NCBI GenBank assembly: GCA_025934485.1
Contig: JAICXX010000031.1
Location: forward strand, 1 to 45,796
From: Chitinophagaceae bacterium
GTDB lineage: Bacteria; Bacteroidota; Bacteroidia; Chitinophagales; Chitinophagaceae
Direction of reading: 5' to 3'
Length of the DNA: 45,796 nucleotides
Positions 26,729 to 35,385 of this stretch are shown here, piece by piece. The position numbers and the translations under genes were made by a program. A model generated the notes under the pieces. It was not told the DNA's origin. It worked only from the letters and a program-made list of their open reading frames with translations, and ran no database searches. Numbering within the stretch: the stretch's first letter is position 1; every line of letters starts with the position of its first letter.

Positions 26729-26736
26729 TATATTTG
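26729..26736 (+). promoter_or_regulatory. -7 promoter box TATATTTG of the two-gene module
   Basis: A perfect TAnnTTTG box lies 38 bases before the ATG of the 49-aa gene. The nearest TTTG upstream (26700-26703) is 25 bp away, wider than usual, so the -33 element is uncertain. Confidence 0.5.
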
Positions 26737-26774
26737 TACACCAACCTTATAGTGTCCAACACAAAGCGCATCAC

Positions 26775-26924
26775 ATGACTCAGGAAGCCATTCAAGCCCA
26801 AATTGAGTCTCTCGATAGAGTAGCTGAACGCATCAATACTCCGGAGGCTGCACGTCAATTCCTGATGGATGCCGGAATCATCAAAGTTAAGGCGCCGAAA
26901 AAGAAGATAAAGGCGAAGCGCTAG
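26775..26924 (+). CDS. 49-aa protein, putative partner or antitoxin of the next gene
   Basis: ATG at 26775 opens a 49-codon frame ending TAG at 26922-26924. The protein begins MTQEAIQAQIESLDRVAERI, a likely amphipathic helix, continues with NTPEAARQFLMDAGI, and ends in a Lys-rich tail (KKKIKAKR). The phrase TPEAARQFLMDAGI resembles short proteins I recall beside similar larger genes in other bacteria. It has its own -7 box and lies 18 bases before the ART-like gene, so the pair is almost surely one transcript. Size and position fit an antitoxin or small regulator, but this is inference. Confidence 0.6.
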   Translation: MTQEAIQAQIESLDRVAERINTPEAARQFLMDAGIIKVKAPKKKIKAKR

Positions 26925-26942
26925 CCAATTAAACGAGAAATA

Positions 26943-27551
26943 ATGGCTTTTCATCAACCCTATCAGGTGATTGGGTTCCATAGTTGTGACCGTGAAGTAG
27001 GGTTACGAATGATCAGCGGAAATGATCATTTGCGACCCAGCGACAACCCATGGGACTGGCTAGGACCGGGAACTTATTTCTGGGAGGATAATCCCTTTCG
27101 TGCATTGAGCTATGCTATCGATTGTGCGGAAAAGAAACAGAAATTTAGCGGTTCTATAAAAACCCCTTTTGTGATCGGCGCCATTATTGAGTTAGGCAAC
27201 TGCCTAAATTTGATTGAACCCAATTCGATCAGCATTATCGAAAACGCATATGATAAATTAAAAAGATACATTGAACTTACCGGCGGTCGAATGCCAATGA
27301 ACAAGGGTGCTAACCGAAGCCTGGATTGCGCCGTGATCAAGTATTTGCATGAATCCAATAAAAAAGACGGGATTCCGCCTTACGATACCATCCGCAGTCC
27401 CTTTCACGAAGGAGAGGCTATTTATGACCAGGCCAACTTTACGACCGGACTGCACATCGAGATCTGCGTTATCGACCCCAAACAGATCAAAGGGTATTTT
27501 CTCCCTCAGCCGCTGGAGAAATTCAACCCCTGGCTGAACAAAGAGTTTTAA
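26943..27551 (+). CDS. Putative ADP-ribosyltransferase-fold protein (toxin-like)
   Basis: A 202-aa soluble protein. Three spaced motifs fit the H-Y-E pattern of PARP-type ADP-ribosyltransferases: H13 in IGFHSC, Y45 in GPGTYFWED and E173 in LHIEICVID. The block [20 protein letters not shown] is strongly patterned, and RALSYA resembles the helix after the Tyr strand. ADP-ribosyltransferases of this size often act as toxins or effectors on RNA, DNA or proteins. No signal peptide is present. The preceding 49-aa gene could be its antitoxin. The stop codon overlaps the -7 box of sdaA. Fold assignment is motif-based and unproven; a fold-only relative with another activity is possible. Confidence 0.5.
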   Translation: MAFHQPYQVIGFHSCDREVGLRMISGNDHLRPSDNPWDWLGPGTYFWEDNPFRALSYAIDCAEKKQKFSGSIKTPFVIGAIIELGNCLNLIEPNSISIIENAYDKLKRYIELTGGRMPMNKGANRSLDCAVIKYLHESNKKDGIPPYDTIRSPFHEGEAIYDQANFTTGLHIEICVIDPKQIKGYFLPQPLEKFNPWLNKEF

Positions 27552-27556
27552 CTTTG
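27549..27556 (+). promoter_or_regulatory. -7 promoter box TAACTTTG of sdaA
   Basis: A perfect TAnnTTTG box overlaps the stop codon of the ART-like gene (27549-27551) and lies 14 bases before the TTG start of sdaA. No TTTG -33 box is evident at 19-21 bp. Confidence 0.55.
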
Positions 27557-27570
27557 CCAAAATTCAAGTC

Positions 27571-28998
27571 TTGCCGCACGAAAGCATTTCCGTATTCGAC
27601 ATGTTCAAGATAGGCGTAGGTCCCTCCAGCTCGCATACGCTTGGACCCTGGCGCGCCGCACAGCGATTTACCGATTCACTGGTCGCCCGGCATGGGCTTG
27701 AGGGCCTCCGCCAGGTGACGGTGATGCTGTATGGCTCGCTGGCGAAAACAGGGAAAGGCCACGGAACAGATATCGCCATCCAGCTCGGGCTGGCCGGCGA
27801 AGACCCGGTGACATTCGATCCCGCCAACATCGATACGGCCATCGAAGCCATCCGGACCAAAAAGGAACTCAATATCCGCGGCACGCACCGCATCGAATTC
27901 GATCCCGCCGTAAACGTGGTCTTTCTGTATGCCGAGAGCCTGCCTTACCATCCCAATGCAATGACCTTCACCGCCGAATGGAAAGACGGCTATCAGCTGG
28001 CCGAGACCTGGTATTCCATCGGGGGCGGTTTTGTCAAGAAAGAAGGGGAAGAAACCGCGGCAGGGGCGTCTGTTCAGTTGCCCTTTCCCATAGATACCAA
28101 TAATGACCTGCTCCACTGGTGCCGGATGACAGGCCTCTCCATCAGCGAAGTAGTGATGGAAAATGAGGCGACCTGGCGCCCGGAAGCCGAAACACGGGCG
28201 GGCGTGCTGCGCATCTGGACCGTGATGCACCAATGCGTCTATCGCGGATGCCACGCCGAAGGGATGCTGCCGGGCGGGCTGCACGTACAACGGCGGGCCG
28301 CCGCCTTGAATCGCCGGCTTATCGATGGGCAACCCTACGAGAACTTCGAGTCCTGGATACGGGCGATCCGCGCCGGCGGCAACGGGTTCAAATATACACT
28401 CGACTGGGTAAGCTGTTTTGCGCTTGCCGTAAACGAAGAGAATGCTTCCTTTGGCCGGGTAGTCACGGCCCCCACCAATGGCGCCGCAGGCGTAATTCCC
28501 GCCGTGCTGATGTATTTCGTCGCTTTTTGCGACGGCTTCTCCGACGAAAAGATCTATCGCTTTATCCTCACAGCCTCCGAGATCGGCAGCATCTTCAAAA
28601 AAGGCGCCACCATCTCCGCTGCAATGGGCGGCTGCCAGGCCGAGATCGGTGTGAGCTCCGCCATGGCGGCGGCGGCACTTACGGAGGCGGTAGGCGGCAA
28701 CCAACGCCAGGCCATGATGGCCGCGGAAATTGCCATGGAACATCACCTCGGCCTCACCTGCGACCCCATCGGCGGACTCGTCCAGGTCCCCTGTATCGAA
28801 CGCAATACCATGGGCGCGATCAAGGCCATCACAGCCTCTCAGCTGGCACTGCAGAGCACACCGGATTTCGCCAAGGTTTCGCTCGATGCGGTGATCCGAA
28901 CCATGTGGAATACCGCACAGGATATGAACAGCAAATACAAAGAGACATCCGACGGCGGACTGGCAGTGCAGATACCGCTGGGTCTCAGCGAATGCTGA
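27571..28998 (+). CDS. sdaA: L-serine ammonia-lyase (L-serine dehydratase), single-chain iron-sulfur type
   Basis: A 475-aa cytoplasmic enzyme converting L-serine to pyruvate and ammonia with an oxygen-labile [4Fe-4S] cluster. The beta-like N-terminal domain starts [21 protein letters not shown]. The alpha-like C-terminal domain holds [14 protein letters not shown] and the Cys residues of the cluster, including those in [17 protein letters not shown]. Length fits the fused single-chain type. The start codon is TTG at 27571, supported by the -7 box 14 bases upstream and by the family N-terminus; the first ATG (27601) would remove conserved residues. Confidence 0.95.
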   Translation: MPHESISVFDMFKIGVGPSSSHTLGPWRAAQRFTDSLVARHGLEGLRQVTVMLYGSLAKTGKGHGTDIAIQLGLAGEDPVTFDPANIDTAIEAIRTKKELNIRGTHRIEFDPAVNVVFLYAESLPYHPNAMTFTAEWKDGYQLAETWYSIGGGFVKKEGEETAAGASVQLPFPIDTNNDLLHWCRMTGLSISEVVMENEATWRPEAETRAGVLRIWTVMHQCVYRGCHAEGMLPGGLHVQRRAAALNRRLIDGQPYENFESWIRAIRAGGNGFKYTLDWVSCFALAVNEENASFGRVVTAPTNGAAGVIPAVLMYFVAFCDGFSDEKIYRFILTASEIGSIFKKGATISAAMGGCQAEIGVSSAMAAAALTEAVGGNQRQAMMAAEIAMEHHLGLTCDPIGGLVQVPCIERNTMGAIKAITASQLALQSTPDFAKVSLDAVIRTMWNTAQDMNSKYKETSDGGLAVQIPLGLSEC

Positions 28999-29071
28999 CG
29001 CGAGACGCTGGCCGCAGCAATACCATTACCGGATAACCATCGGCCCGGGCGTGTTTGCGATCCGAGTAGCG

Positions 29072-30250
29072 CTAATTCAGCGTCGGGTCCTGCATCAACT
29101 CTTCGAGGGGGATGTCCTTGTAGTTCCTGATCTCCTTATAAAGCGTATCGCGTTCGACGGGTTCGCGGCCTACCTGGCGAATTAACGAAACGAGCTGCGC
29201 CGTACTGAGGCTGGGCGTTTGCTCCTCGCTGCCCGCCATCGAATAGATCTTCGTGGTATCGTCGATGGTGCCATCGAGGTCGTTTACGCCAAAGGCAAGG
29301 GTGAGTTGGGCATTTTGCCGGCCGAGCATGGGCCAGTAGGCCTTGAGATGCGGGAAATTGTCCATATAAAGCCGCGCGACTGCATAAAGCTTCATGTCCT
29401 CGACCACCGAAGATTCAGGCACATTGCTCATGTCATTGTCCTTATTCCGGAATTTTAGCGGGATAAAGGTGTTGAAGCCGCCCGTGCGGTCCTGCAACTC
29501 TCGCAGCCGCTCCATATGATCGATACGATGCGCATAGCTCTCGATATGCCCATACAACATGGTCGCATTGGTATGCATCCCTTCGCGGTGCGCGGCTTCA
29601 TGGATAGCGAGCCAGCCATCCGCGTCGACCTTGTCGGCGCAAATGACATTCCTCACATCGGGATGGAAGATCTCGGCGCCACCGCCCGGCATAGAGTCGA
29701 GACCCGCGGCGTGCAGCCGTTTCATCCCTTCTTCCACGGAGAGCTTGGCTTTGCGGAACATATAGTCGAGCTCCACGGCGGTAAAGCCCTTGATATGGAG
29801 ATCCGGACGATGTGCTTTTATCTTGGCGAGGAGCTCGGCGAAGAATTCGAGGTTCATCTTGGGATGCACACCGCCGACGATGTGGACCTCGGTCACGGGC
29901 TTGCCGTCATAGCTTTTGACAATATCGAGCATCTGTTGCTGCGTCATCTCCCAACCTTCGTCGCGATGAGCATACACCCGCGAATAGGAACAAAAGTTAC
30001 AGGTAAAGACACACACGTTGGTGGGTTCGATATGGAAATTGCGGTTGAAATAGGTTTTGTCGCCATGGAGCCTTTCGCGGACGTGATTGGCTAATGCGCC
30101 GAGAAAGGGCAGAGGGCCCTTTTCGAAGAGGAGGACACCTTCTTCCGGGGTAATGCGCTGCCGGGCGATGACCTTTTCCCCGATCTGACGTAAATCCTTG
30201 TCTACTGTTTCTAAAATGGCTTCGATGCCATTGGTTGTGCTATGAATCAT
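29072..30250 (-). CDS. mqnE: Aminofutalosine synthase MqnE (radical SAM)
   Basis: A 392-aa radical-SAM enzyme of the futalosine menaquinone pathway; it joins 3-[(1-carboxyvinyl)oxy]benzoate to S-adenosylmethionine to give aminofutalosine. The [4Fe-4S] motif reads CVFTCNFC in IEPTNVCVFTCNFCSYSR. The phrases EVHIVGGVHPKMNLEFF and GLDSMPGGGAEIFHP, with Phe-His after GGGAEI, separate MqnE from the cyclase MqnC. I chose the ATG at 30250; one at 30274 is possible, but the -7 box lies within that extension and family N-termini are about this long. The frame further upstream to 30535 is antisense to the next gene. Confidence 0.93.
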   Translation of the reverse strand: MIHSTTNGIEAILETVDKDLRQIGEKVIARQRITPEEGVLLFEKGPLPFLGALANHVRERLHGDKTYFNRNFHIEPTNVCVFTCNFCSYSRVYAHRDEGWEMTQQQMLDIVKSYDGKPVTEVHIVGGVHPKMNLEFFAELLAKIKAHRPDLHIKGFTAVELDYMFRKAKLSVEEGMKRLHAAGLDSMPGGGAEIFHPDVRNVICADKVDADGWLAIHEAAHREGMHTNATMLYGHIESYAHRIDHMERLRELQDRTGGFNTFIPLKFRNKDNDMSNVPESSVVEDMKLYAVARLYMDNFPHLKAYWPMLGRQNAQLTLAFGVNDLDGTIDDTTKIYSMAGSEEQTPSLSTAQLVSLIRQVGREPVERDTLYKEIRNYKDIPLEELMQDPTLN

Positions 30251-30255
30251 AACCG

Positions 30256-30263
30256 CAAATTTA
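30256..30263 (-). promoter_or_regulatory. -7 promoter box TAAATTTG of mqnE
   Basis: On the minus strand a perfect TAnnTTTG box ends 5 nt before the ATG at 30250, the same spacing as for the sulfoxide reductase gene. A -33 TTTG is not clear, so it could be chance. Confidence 0.4.
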
Positions 30264-30307
30264 CTATCTTCCATGTTTGTTCCATTCACATAAGTAAAAA
30301 ATAGCAA

Positions 30308-31546
30308 GTGAAGATCAAATTCCGCCTGACCGTCATGAATTTCCTGGAGTTCTTTGTTTGGGGAGCATGGCTGATCTCGTTGGGCGGATATATGTTCAAC
30401 GTTCTGCATTTCAATGGCCGGCAGGTTGGGAGCGTCTATGGCACCATGGGGGTGGCCTCGATCTTTACGCCCGCGCTTTTTGGCATCGTGGCGGACCGGT
30501 GGCTGAATGCGGAGCGGGTTCTCGGCATTTGTCATCTCATCGGGGCCGGGATGTTAATCTGGGCCGCCAACCTGCATGATTTCGGCGTGTTCTATGTCGC
30601 GATGCTCTTCAATTCGTTCTTCTTTATGCCTTCCATCGCCCTGAACAATACCGTTTCTTATATCCTGCTTGAACGCAAAGGCTTCAATGTCATCAAAGAA
30701 TTTCCGCCGATCCGCGTATGGGGGACGGTGGGTTTTATCTGCGCGATGTGGGTAGTGGATTTCTGCGGCTGGAAACAAAGTCCTTCTCAGCTATACCTGA
30801 GCGCGGGAGCCGGCATCTTTCTGGGGCTGTACGCGTTTACGTTGCCAGCCTGTTTTCCGGTGCGGACCGGCCCCAAGCCGAGCCTTTTCGCATCGCTGGG
30901 GCTGGATGCCTTCGTATTGTTCAAGCGCCGGAAGATGCTCATCTTCTTTATCTATTCCATGCTGCTGGGTTTTGCGCTGCAAATCAGCAATGCCTTCGGG
31001 GATGGCTTTATCAGCGATTTTGCGCATGTACCAAAGTATGCCCATTCCTTTGGCGTGCGTCATAGCGTGCTGCTGATCTCCATGTCGCAGATCTCGGAGA
31101 CCTTATTTATATTGACGATCCCCTTCTTCCTGCGAAAGTTCGGGATCAAACGGGTCATCCTGATCAGCATCTTTGCCTGGGTATTCCGGTTTGGGCTGTT
31201 TGGCGTCGGTAATCCGGGCACGGGGCTGCCGCTGTTGCTGCTATCGATGGTCGTTTATGGGATGGCCTTCGATTTCTTCAATATCTCAGGATCGCTTTTC
31301 GTGGAGCGGGAGGCCGAGGTCAAGATCAGGGCGAGTGCGCAGGGACTCTTTATGTTAATGACCAATGGTTTCGGCGCCTATGTGGGCACCTTTCTGAGCG
31401 GCTGGGTCGTAGACTATTTTACGACGGCCGGTATCCGGGACTGGCATAATATCTGGTTCACTTTTGCCGGCTATGCGCTGCTGCTTGGCGTGTCGTTCCC
31501 GCTAGTGTTCCGATATCGCCACACCGAAACGAATGTTGCCAATTAA
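30308..31546 (+). CDS. Nucleoside:H+ symporter-like MFS transporter
   Basis: A 412-aa inner-membrane protein of the major facilitator type, closest to the nucleoside:H+ symporter family (NupG/XapB-like). The N-terminus KIKFRLTVMNFLEFFVWGAWLISLGGY is characteristic, and helices continue to residue 405 with about 12 membrane segments. WGTVGFICAMWVVD near residue 138 is another conserved block. The frame starts with GTG at 30308; the next ATG (30335) would remove the conserved KIKFRLTV start, so GTG is preferred. It is divergent from mqnE with 57 bases between start codons. Confidence 0.88.
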   Translation: MKIKFRLTVMNFLEFFVWGAWLISLGGYMFNVLHFNGRQVGSVYGTMGVASIFTPALFGIVADRWLNAERVLGICHLIGAGMLIWAANLHDFGVFYVAMLFNSFFFMPSIALNNTVSYILLERKGFNVIKEFPPIRVWGTVGFICAMWVVDFCGWKQSPSQLYLSAGAGIFLGLYAFTLPACFPVRTGPKPSLFASLGLDAFVLFKRRKMLIFFIYSMLLGFALQISNAFGDGFISDFAHVPKYAHSFGVRHSVLLISMSQISETLFILTIPFFLRKFGIKRVILISIFAWVFRFGLFGVGNPGTGLPLLLLSMVVYGMAFDFFNISGSLFVEREAEVKIRASAQGLFMLMTNGFGAYVGTFLSGWVVDYFTTAGIRDWHNIWFTFAGYALLLGVSFPLVFRYRHTETNVAN

Positions 31547-31566
31547 TTTCCCCAATTAACGCTTAA

Positions 31567-31581
31567 TTAATCGATTATTAA
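31567..31581. promoter_or_regulatory. TTAAT-N5-ATTAA operator-like motif, copy 1
   Basis: TTAAT-CGATT-ATTAA followed by GGGC lies 43 bases before the start of the SGNH-GH2 gene. A near-identical copy lies upstream of the SusC gene at 44388. Shared, palindromic and placed before both transcription-unit starts, it looks like a regulator site. Confidence 0.5.
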
Positions 31582-31595
31582 GGGCCTGACCCTTA
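31579..31595. terminator. Small hairpin downstream of the nucleoside transporter gene
   Basis: TAAGGG and CCCTTA pair around a 5-nt loop, followed by TTTG. It may be a weak terminator of the upstream gene, or simply part of the control region since it overlaps the TTAAT-N5-ATTAA motif. Confidence 0.35.
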
Positions 31596-31597
31596 TT

Positions 31598-31623
31598 TGC
31601 AGGCACACTCGCATCTGCCTGCA
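31598..31623. promoter_or_regulatory. 8-bp inverted repeat abutting the start codon
   Basis: TGCAGGCA and TGCCTGCA are perfect reverse complements separated by 10 bases; the right arm ends one base before the ATG at 31625. As RNA it would form a hairpin next to the start codon and could hinder ribosome entry; as DNA it could be an operator. Confidence 0.5.
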
Positions 31624-31624
31624 T

Positions 31625-34600
31625 ATGAAGAATTTCTATTTAGTGACCACCTGCTTGTTCTTTTCGATCCGGACCCTTTCGCAGCAGCCGGTAACCGTTG
31701 CCTGTCTGGGCGCAAGCATCACCGCGGGCGCCACGCTTCCGCAACCCGGGACGCAGGCTTATCCGCAGCAGTTGCAAAAGCTGCTCGGAAGCAGTTACCA
31801 CGTGACCAACTATGGCGTCAGCAGTGCCACCCTTTTGCGTAAAGGCGATCTGTCCTATTGGAGCACTTCGGCTTACCAAACTGCGCTTCGGAGTCAGCCC
31901 GATATTGTCACCATCGACCTCGGGGGTAATGACAGCAAGCTCATCAACCGCATCTACGCCGACGAATTGTTGAAGGATGGCGCCGATCTAATCCGGAGCT
32001 TTTTCTGCGGCGGCCATCATCCGCGGATCATCATCCTGCTTCCCCTGCCGTGTTTTCTGGCGGATACCACACAAATTTACGACCGGGTGATCGTGCAGGA
32101 GATCGTTCCGCGGCTGCAGCAGTTGGCCAGGGCATTTCACGCGGAGGTGTTGGACCTGCATACCCCTTTTGTCGATAAAAAGAGCTGGTTTCGGGACGGT
32201 ATCCACCCCGATGAGCGGGGGGCTGCATTGACCGCGGGAAAGCTTGCCGGGCTGATCCGTCGTGGCCCTCCTGCGCACGTGGCGGTAGACTCCCCGCTTT
32301 CGCGGACCTTGTTCACGCCGGACTTTGCACCGGGTGAGCGCGCGACGACACCAGCGGAACGTGCTTTTCGGAATGATACCTGTCTCAACGGCTCCTGGCA
32401 GTTCATGCCGGTGGCGCTGGACGCCCATCCTGACCGCAGCGCGCTGGAGCAGGTGCAGCCGCCGGCGCATTTTGCCCGTGACCCCACGCCGATACGCATC
32501 CCCTCGCCCTGGAACGTGAATAGTTTTCCCGGCAGCAAGGACGGCGGAGATTTTATAACGTATCCCAGCTATCCCGCCCGGTGGGATACCGTGAGAGCAG
32601 GTTGGCTGCGGCGATGCATCCCGTATAAACCGGAGTGGCAAGGGCATCGTTTGCTGCTGCATTTCGAAGCGGTGGCCGGTTATTGCCGGGTATTTGTGAA
32701 TGGTGTTCTCGTCGGCAGTCATTTCGATAATTTTCTGCCGTTCGATCTCGATATTACTCCTGCGATGCGACTGGGAAAGTCCAACGAGCTGCTGGTGTGG
32801 GTGGCATCGTCACGGCTCTTTGACCGGCCCGGACCATATGGCCGCCGCCCGTATGTGGGCGGTTCGTTCTGGGGACAGCATATCGCCGGTATCTGGCAGG
32901 ATGTGAACCTGCTGGTCCGGCCCGCGACCTATATCAGTGAGACCGTGGTACAGACGCTAGTGTCACAGGACTCCTTGCGGCTACAGGTGACGGTATGCAA
33001 TACGCAGGCACATGCGGTGTCGGTGCGGCTGAGTGCCGTCGTTCGTCCCTGGATCAACGAGGTCGGAACTTCGGTGGTCGAAGCCCCCGAGCCCCGTTGG
33101 CGATTGGGGGAGGAGGTGATGGCTTTTGATGGCCCCACGGTGGTGATTCCGGCACGTGCCGATACGACCGTGGCCTTTTCGGTGGTCGTTCGAGGCCGTC
33201 TGGCGCGCTGGGAGCCGGCGCACCCGAATCTTTATGGCGTGCTTGTAAAGACGGGAAATGATATTGCCTACACCCGTTTTGGCTGGCGCGAGACGACCAT
33301 CCGAGATAAAAAATTCTTCTTGAATGGTGAGCCGGTAATTCTCAAAGGGGACTCCTGGCATTTCATGGGTATCCCGCAGCTCACACGCCGCTATGCCTGG
33401 GCCTGGTATACGATGCTGAAGGCGGCGCATGCCAACACCGTGCGGCTGCATGCCCAACCCTATCCTTCGTTCTATCTCGATATGGCAGATGAAATGGGCA
33501 TCCTGGTGTTGGACGAGACGGCGATGTGGGCCAGCGACGGCGGGCCGGATATCACCTCCGGGGAATATTGGACCAGGGCGGCCGATCATTTGCGAAACCT
33601 GATCACCAGGGACCGCAATCATCCGAGTGTCTTTGGCTTCAGCGTCTGTAACGAGAATATCCCCGTCGCGATAAATGTATATCATGCGCCGGAGCCGCTT
33701 GTACAACGGCAGCTGGCGGAGATCGACCGCTGGGTGAAGATCGTGCAGGAAATGGATCCCACGCGGCCATGGATCTCCGGTGACGGCGAGACGGGCCGGC
33801 GTACGACGCTGCCGACCCTCATCGGGCACTATGGCGGAGATGCCGCTTACAAGGGATGGTCATCGGGCCCTGTACTATGGGGCGTGGGTGAGTCGGGAAT
33901 GGCGTATTATGGTACGCCGCGGCAGACGGCCGCTTACAATGGCGAGGCTTCCTATGTCTCGGCGGCGGGACGAATGCAGGGCGTGGCCGATGAAGCGCTG
34001 AAACTGGCAAATGCGCAAAAACGCTACCATGCGATCTACCGTTCTATCTTCAACCTGGTATGGTATGGCCTGAAACCCCTGGAACTGGGGCTTGCCGATA
34101 CGACCCGTGCGCCGATGCCGTGCGACGGCATCTTTTTTCCTGCTTTCAAAGAGGGACAGCCCGGTGTACAGCCCGAACGGCTTGGACCCTATACGACAAC
34201 GTTAAACCCGGGCTATGACCCGAACCTGCCGTTGTATCGCCCCTGGCCGCTTTTCACCACACTTGCCGCCTCGTATGGCGATACAGCGGTGCAGGCGGAC
34301 CCAGCGAAACCACCAACGGCTGAAAGCCCGGCTGCCGGTTCGGGCACGGCTATGACAGGAAGGGCTGCTACGAGCTCGGTGCAGGTGCTGTCCGGAGATC
34401 CGGCTTCGCTCGACACATTGCTGCAACAGCTAGGGGTAAGGGTGGACAAAACGTCCGATCATATTCTCATCGATGGCATCCATCTTCCTGATGCCGCGGC
34501 GCTGACGATGGTGATGGCCGCCGCGCGAAACGGGGCTTCGGTATTGATCTGGGGTATCCGGCCTTCGACAGTTCCCGCGATCAACGCGGTGTTGCCGCTA

Positions 34601-35383
34601 CCCATCACACTCACGGCGCGCAGGGCGACGTCTTTTATTCCTGCGGATAGAGCGCTTGGTGAGAATGCAGACTGGTATTTCAGCGAGTTGTCGAAACAAC
34701 CCGTGAGCGAATATGCTTTCAGCGGGGACGCGGTGAGCCATGGCCGGGTGTTGCTTGCCGCGTGCCGTGCCGATTGGCAACGCTGGAACGGCCGGCCCGA
34801 ATATGCCAAGACAGGGGCCTTGATTCGCAGTGAACGCGAGGCAAAACCCGCCGGTAATGTGCTGGTGAGCTTCACAACCGGCGTTGGCAGAATAGAACTT
34901 TTCTCGATCGATCCCGCGACTTTATACAAAGTTTCCAAACCGGCCTTGCGGAACGTCCTCGAAGCCTGGGGCTTGCGACCGGCAGATAGCACTGCCAACA
35001 CCAATGCCGCTTTAGACGCGGAAGGCCGGCTTGTCCGGGCAATGGTGAACGGATCGGTAACCGCTGTCACGGATGTCGCCGCGCCAATGCAGCTTGGCTT
35101 TTGGCTGTATAGCCCACGGTCGCTGGTGAACCTGCTGGTGGAACCCGATATTCCCACGGTGAGCCTGACGGTCCAGGGCAGCGACGATTGGCAGCTACGC
35201 GTGGGCGATAGCCCGGCAAAACCCCGCGCGCTGCCTTTGCAGAAAGGCTGGAACCATATTTTGATCGATATCCGGAAGTGTACGGCCGGGGAGTTGAAGA
35301 TCAGGCTTTCGAGCGACCATCCGGCGTTCTTATCCACCTTCCGTTCCAATGCCCTTGCCGCGGATACGGATGCAACAAATTAA
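31625..35383 (+). CDS. SGNH esterase fused to glycoside hydrolase family 2
   Basis: A 1252-aa exported enzyme (signal peptide to about residue 20, TLSQQ). Residues 22-215 form an SGNH/GDSL hydrolase: Ser31 in GASIT, Gly64, Asn102 in GGND, and Asp191/His194 in DGIHP. Residues about 253-880 form a GH2 module: sugar-binding jelly roll (LNGSWQF, WQGHRLLLHFEAVAGYCRVFVNG), an Ig-like domain and a TIM barrel with the putative acid/base Glu677 in VCNENIP and nucleophile Glu756 in WGVGESG. The remainder is beta-rich. One chain may deacetylate and cleave the same substituted glycan in the periplasm or at the surface. It is the first gene of the last locus; the next starts 2 nt downstream. Confidence 0.87.
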   Translation: MKNFYLVTTCLFFSIRTLSQQPVTVACLGASITAGATLPQPGTQAYPQQLQKLLGSSYHVTNYGVSSATLLRKGDLSYWSTSAYQTALRSQPDIVTIDLGGNDSKLINRIYADELLKDGADLIRSFFCGGHHPRIIILLPLPCFLADTTQIYDRVIVQEIVPRLQQLARAFHAEVLDLHTPFVDKKSWFRDGIHPDERGAALTAGKLAGLIRRGPPAHVAVDSPLSRTLFTPDFAPGERATTPAERAFRNDTCLNGSWQFMPVALDAHPDRSALEQVQPPAHFARDPTPIRIPSPWNVNSFPGSKDGGDFITYPSYPARWDTVRAGWLRRCIPYKPEWQGHRLLLHFEAVAGYCRVFVNGVLVGSHFDNFLPFDLDITPAMRLGKSNELLVWVASSRLFDRPGPYGRRPYVGGSFWGQHIAGIWQDVNLLVRPATYISETVVQTLVSQDSLRLQVTVCNTQAHAVSVRLSAVVRPWINEVGTSVVEAPEPRWRLGEEVMAFDGPTVVIPARADTTVAFSVVVRGRLARWEPAHPNLYGVLVKTGNDIAYTRFGWRETTIRDKKFFLNGEPVILKGDSWHFMGIPQLTRRYAWAWYTMLKAAHANTVRLHAQPYPSFYLDMADEMGILVLDETAMWASDGGPDITSGEYWTRAADHLRNLITRDRNHPSVFGFSVCNENIPVAINVYHAPEPLVQRQLAEIDRWVKIVQEMDPTRPWISGDGETGRRTTLPTLIGHYGGDAAYKGWSSGPVLWGVGESGMAYYGTPRQTAAYNGEASYVSAAGRMQGVADEALKLANAQKRYHAIYRSIFNLVWYGLKPLELGLADTTRAPMPCDGIFFPAFKEGQPGVQPERLGPYTTTLNPGYDPNLPLYRPWPLFTTLAASYGDTAVQADPAKPPTAESPAAGSGTAMTGRAATSSVQVLSGDPASLDTLLQQLGVRVDKTSDHILIDGIHLPDAAALTMVMAAARNGASVLIWGIRPSTVPAINAVLPLPITLTARRATSFIPADRALGENADWYFSELSKQPVSEYAFSGDAVSHGRVLLAACRADWQRWNGRPEYAKTGALIRSEREAKPAGNVLVSFTTGVGRIELFSIDPATLYKVSKPALRNVLEAWGLRPADSTANTNAALDAEGRLVRAMVNGSVTAVTDVAAPMQLGFWLYSPRSLVNLLVEPDIPTVSLTVQGSDDWQLRVGDSPAKPRALPLQKGWNHILIDIRKCTAGELKIRLSSDHPAFLSTFRSNALAADTDATN

Positions 35384-35385
35384 GT

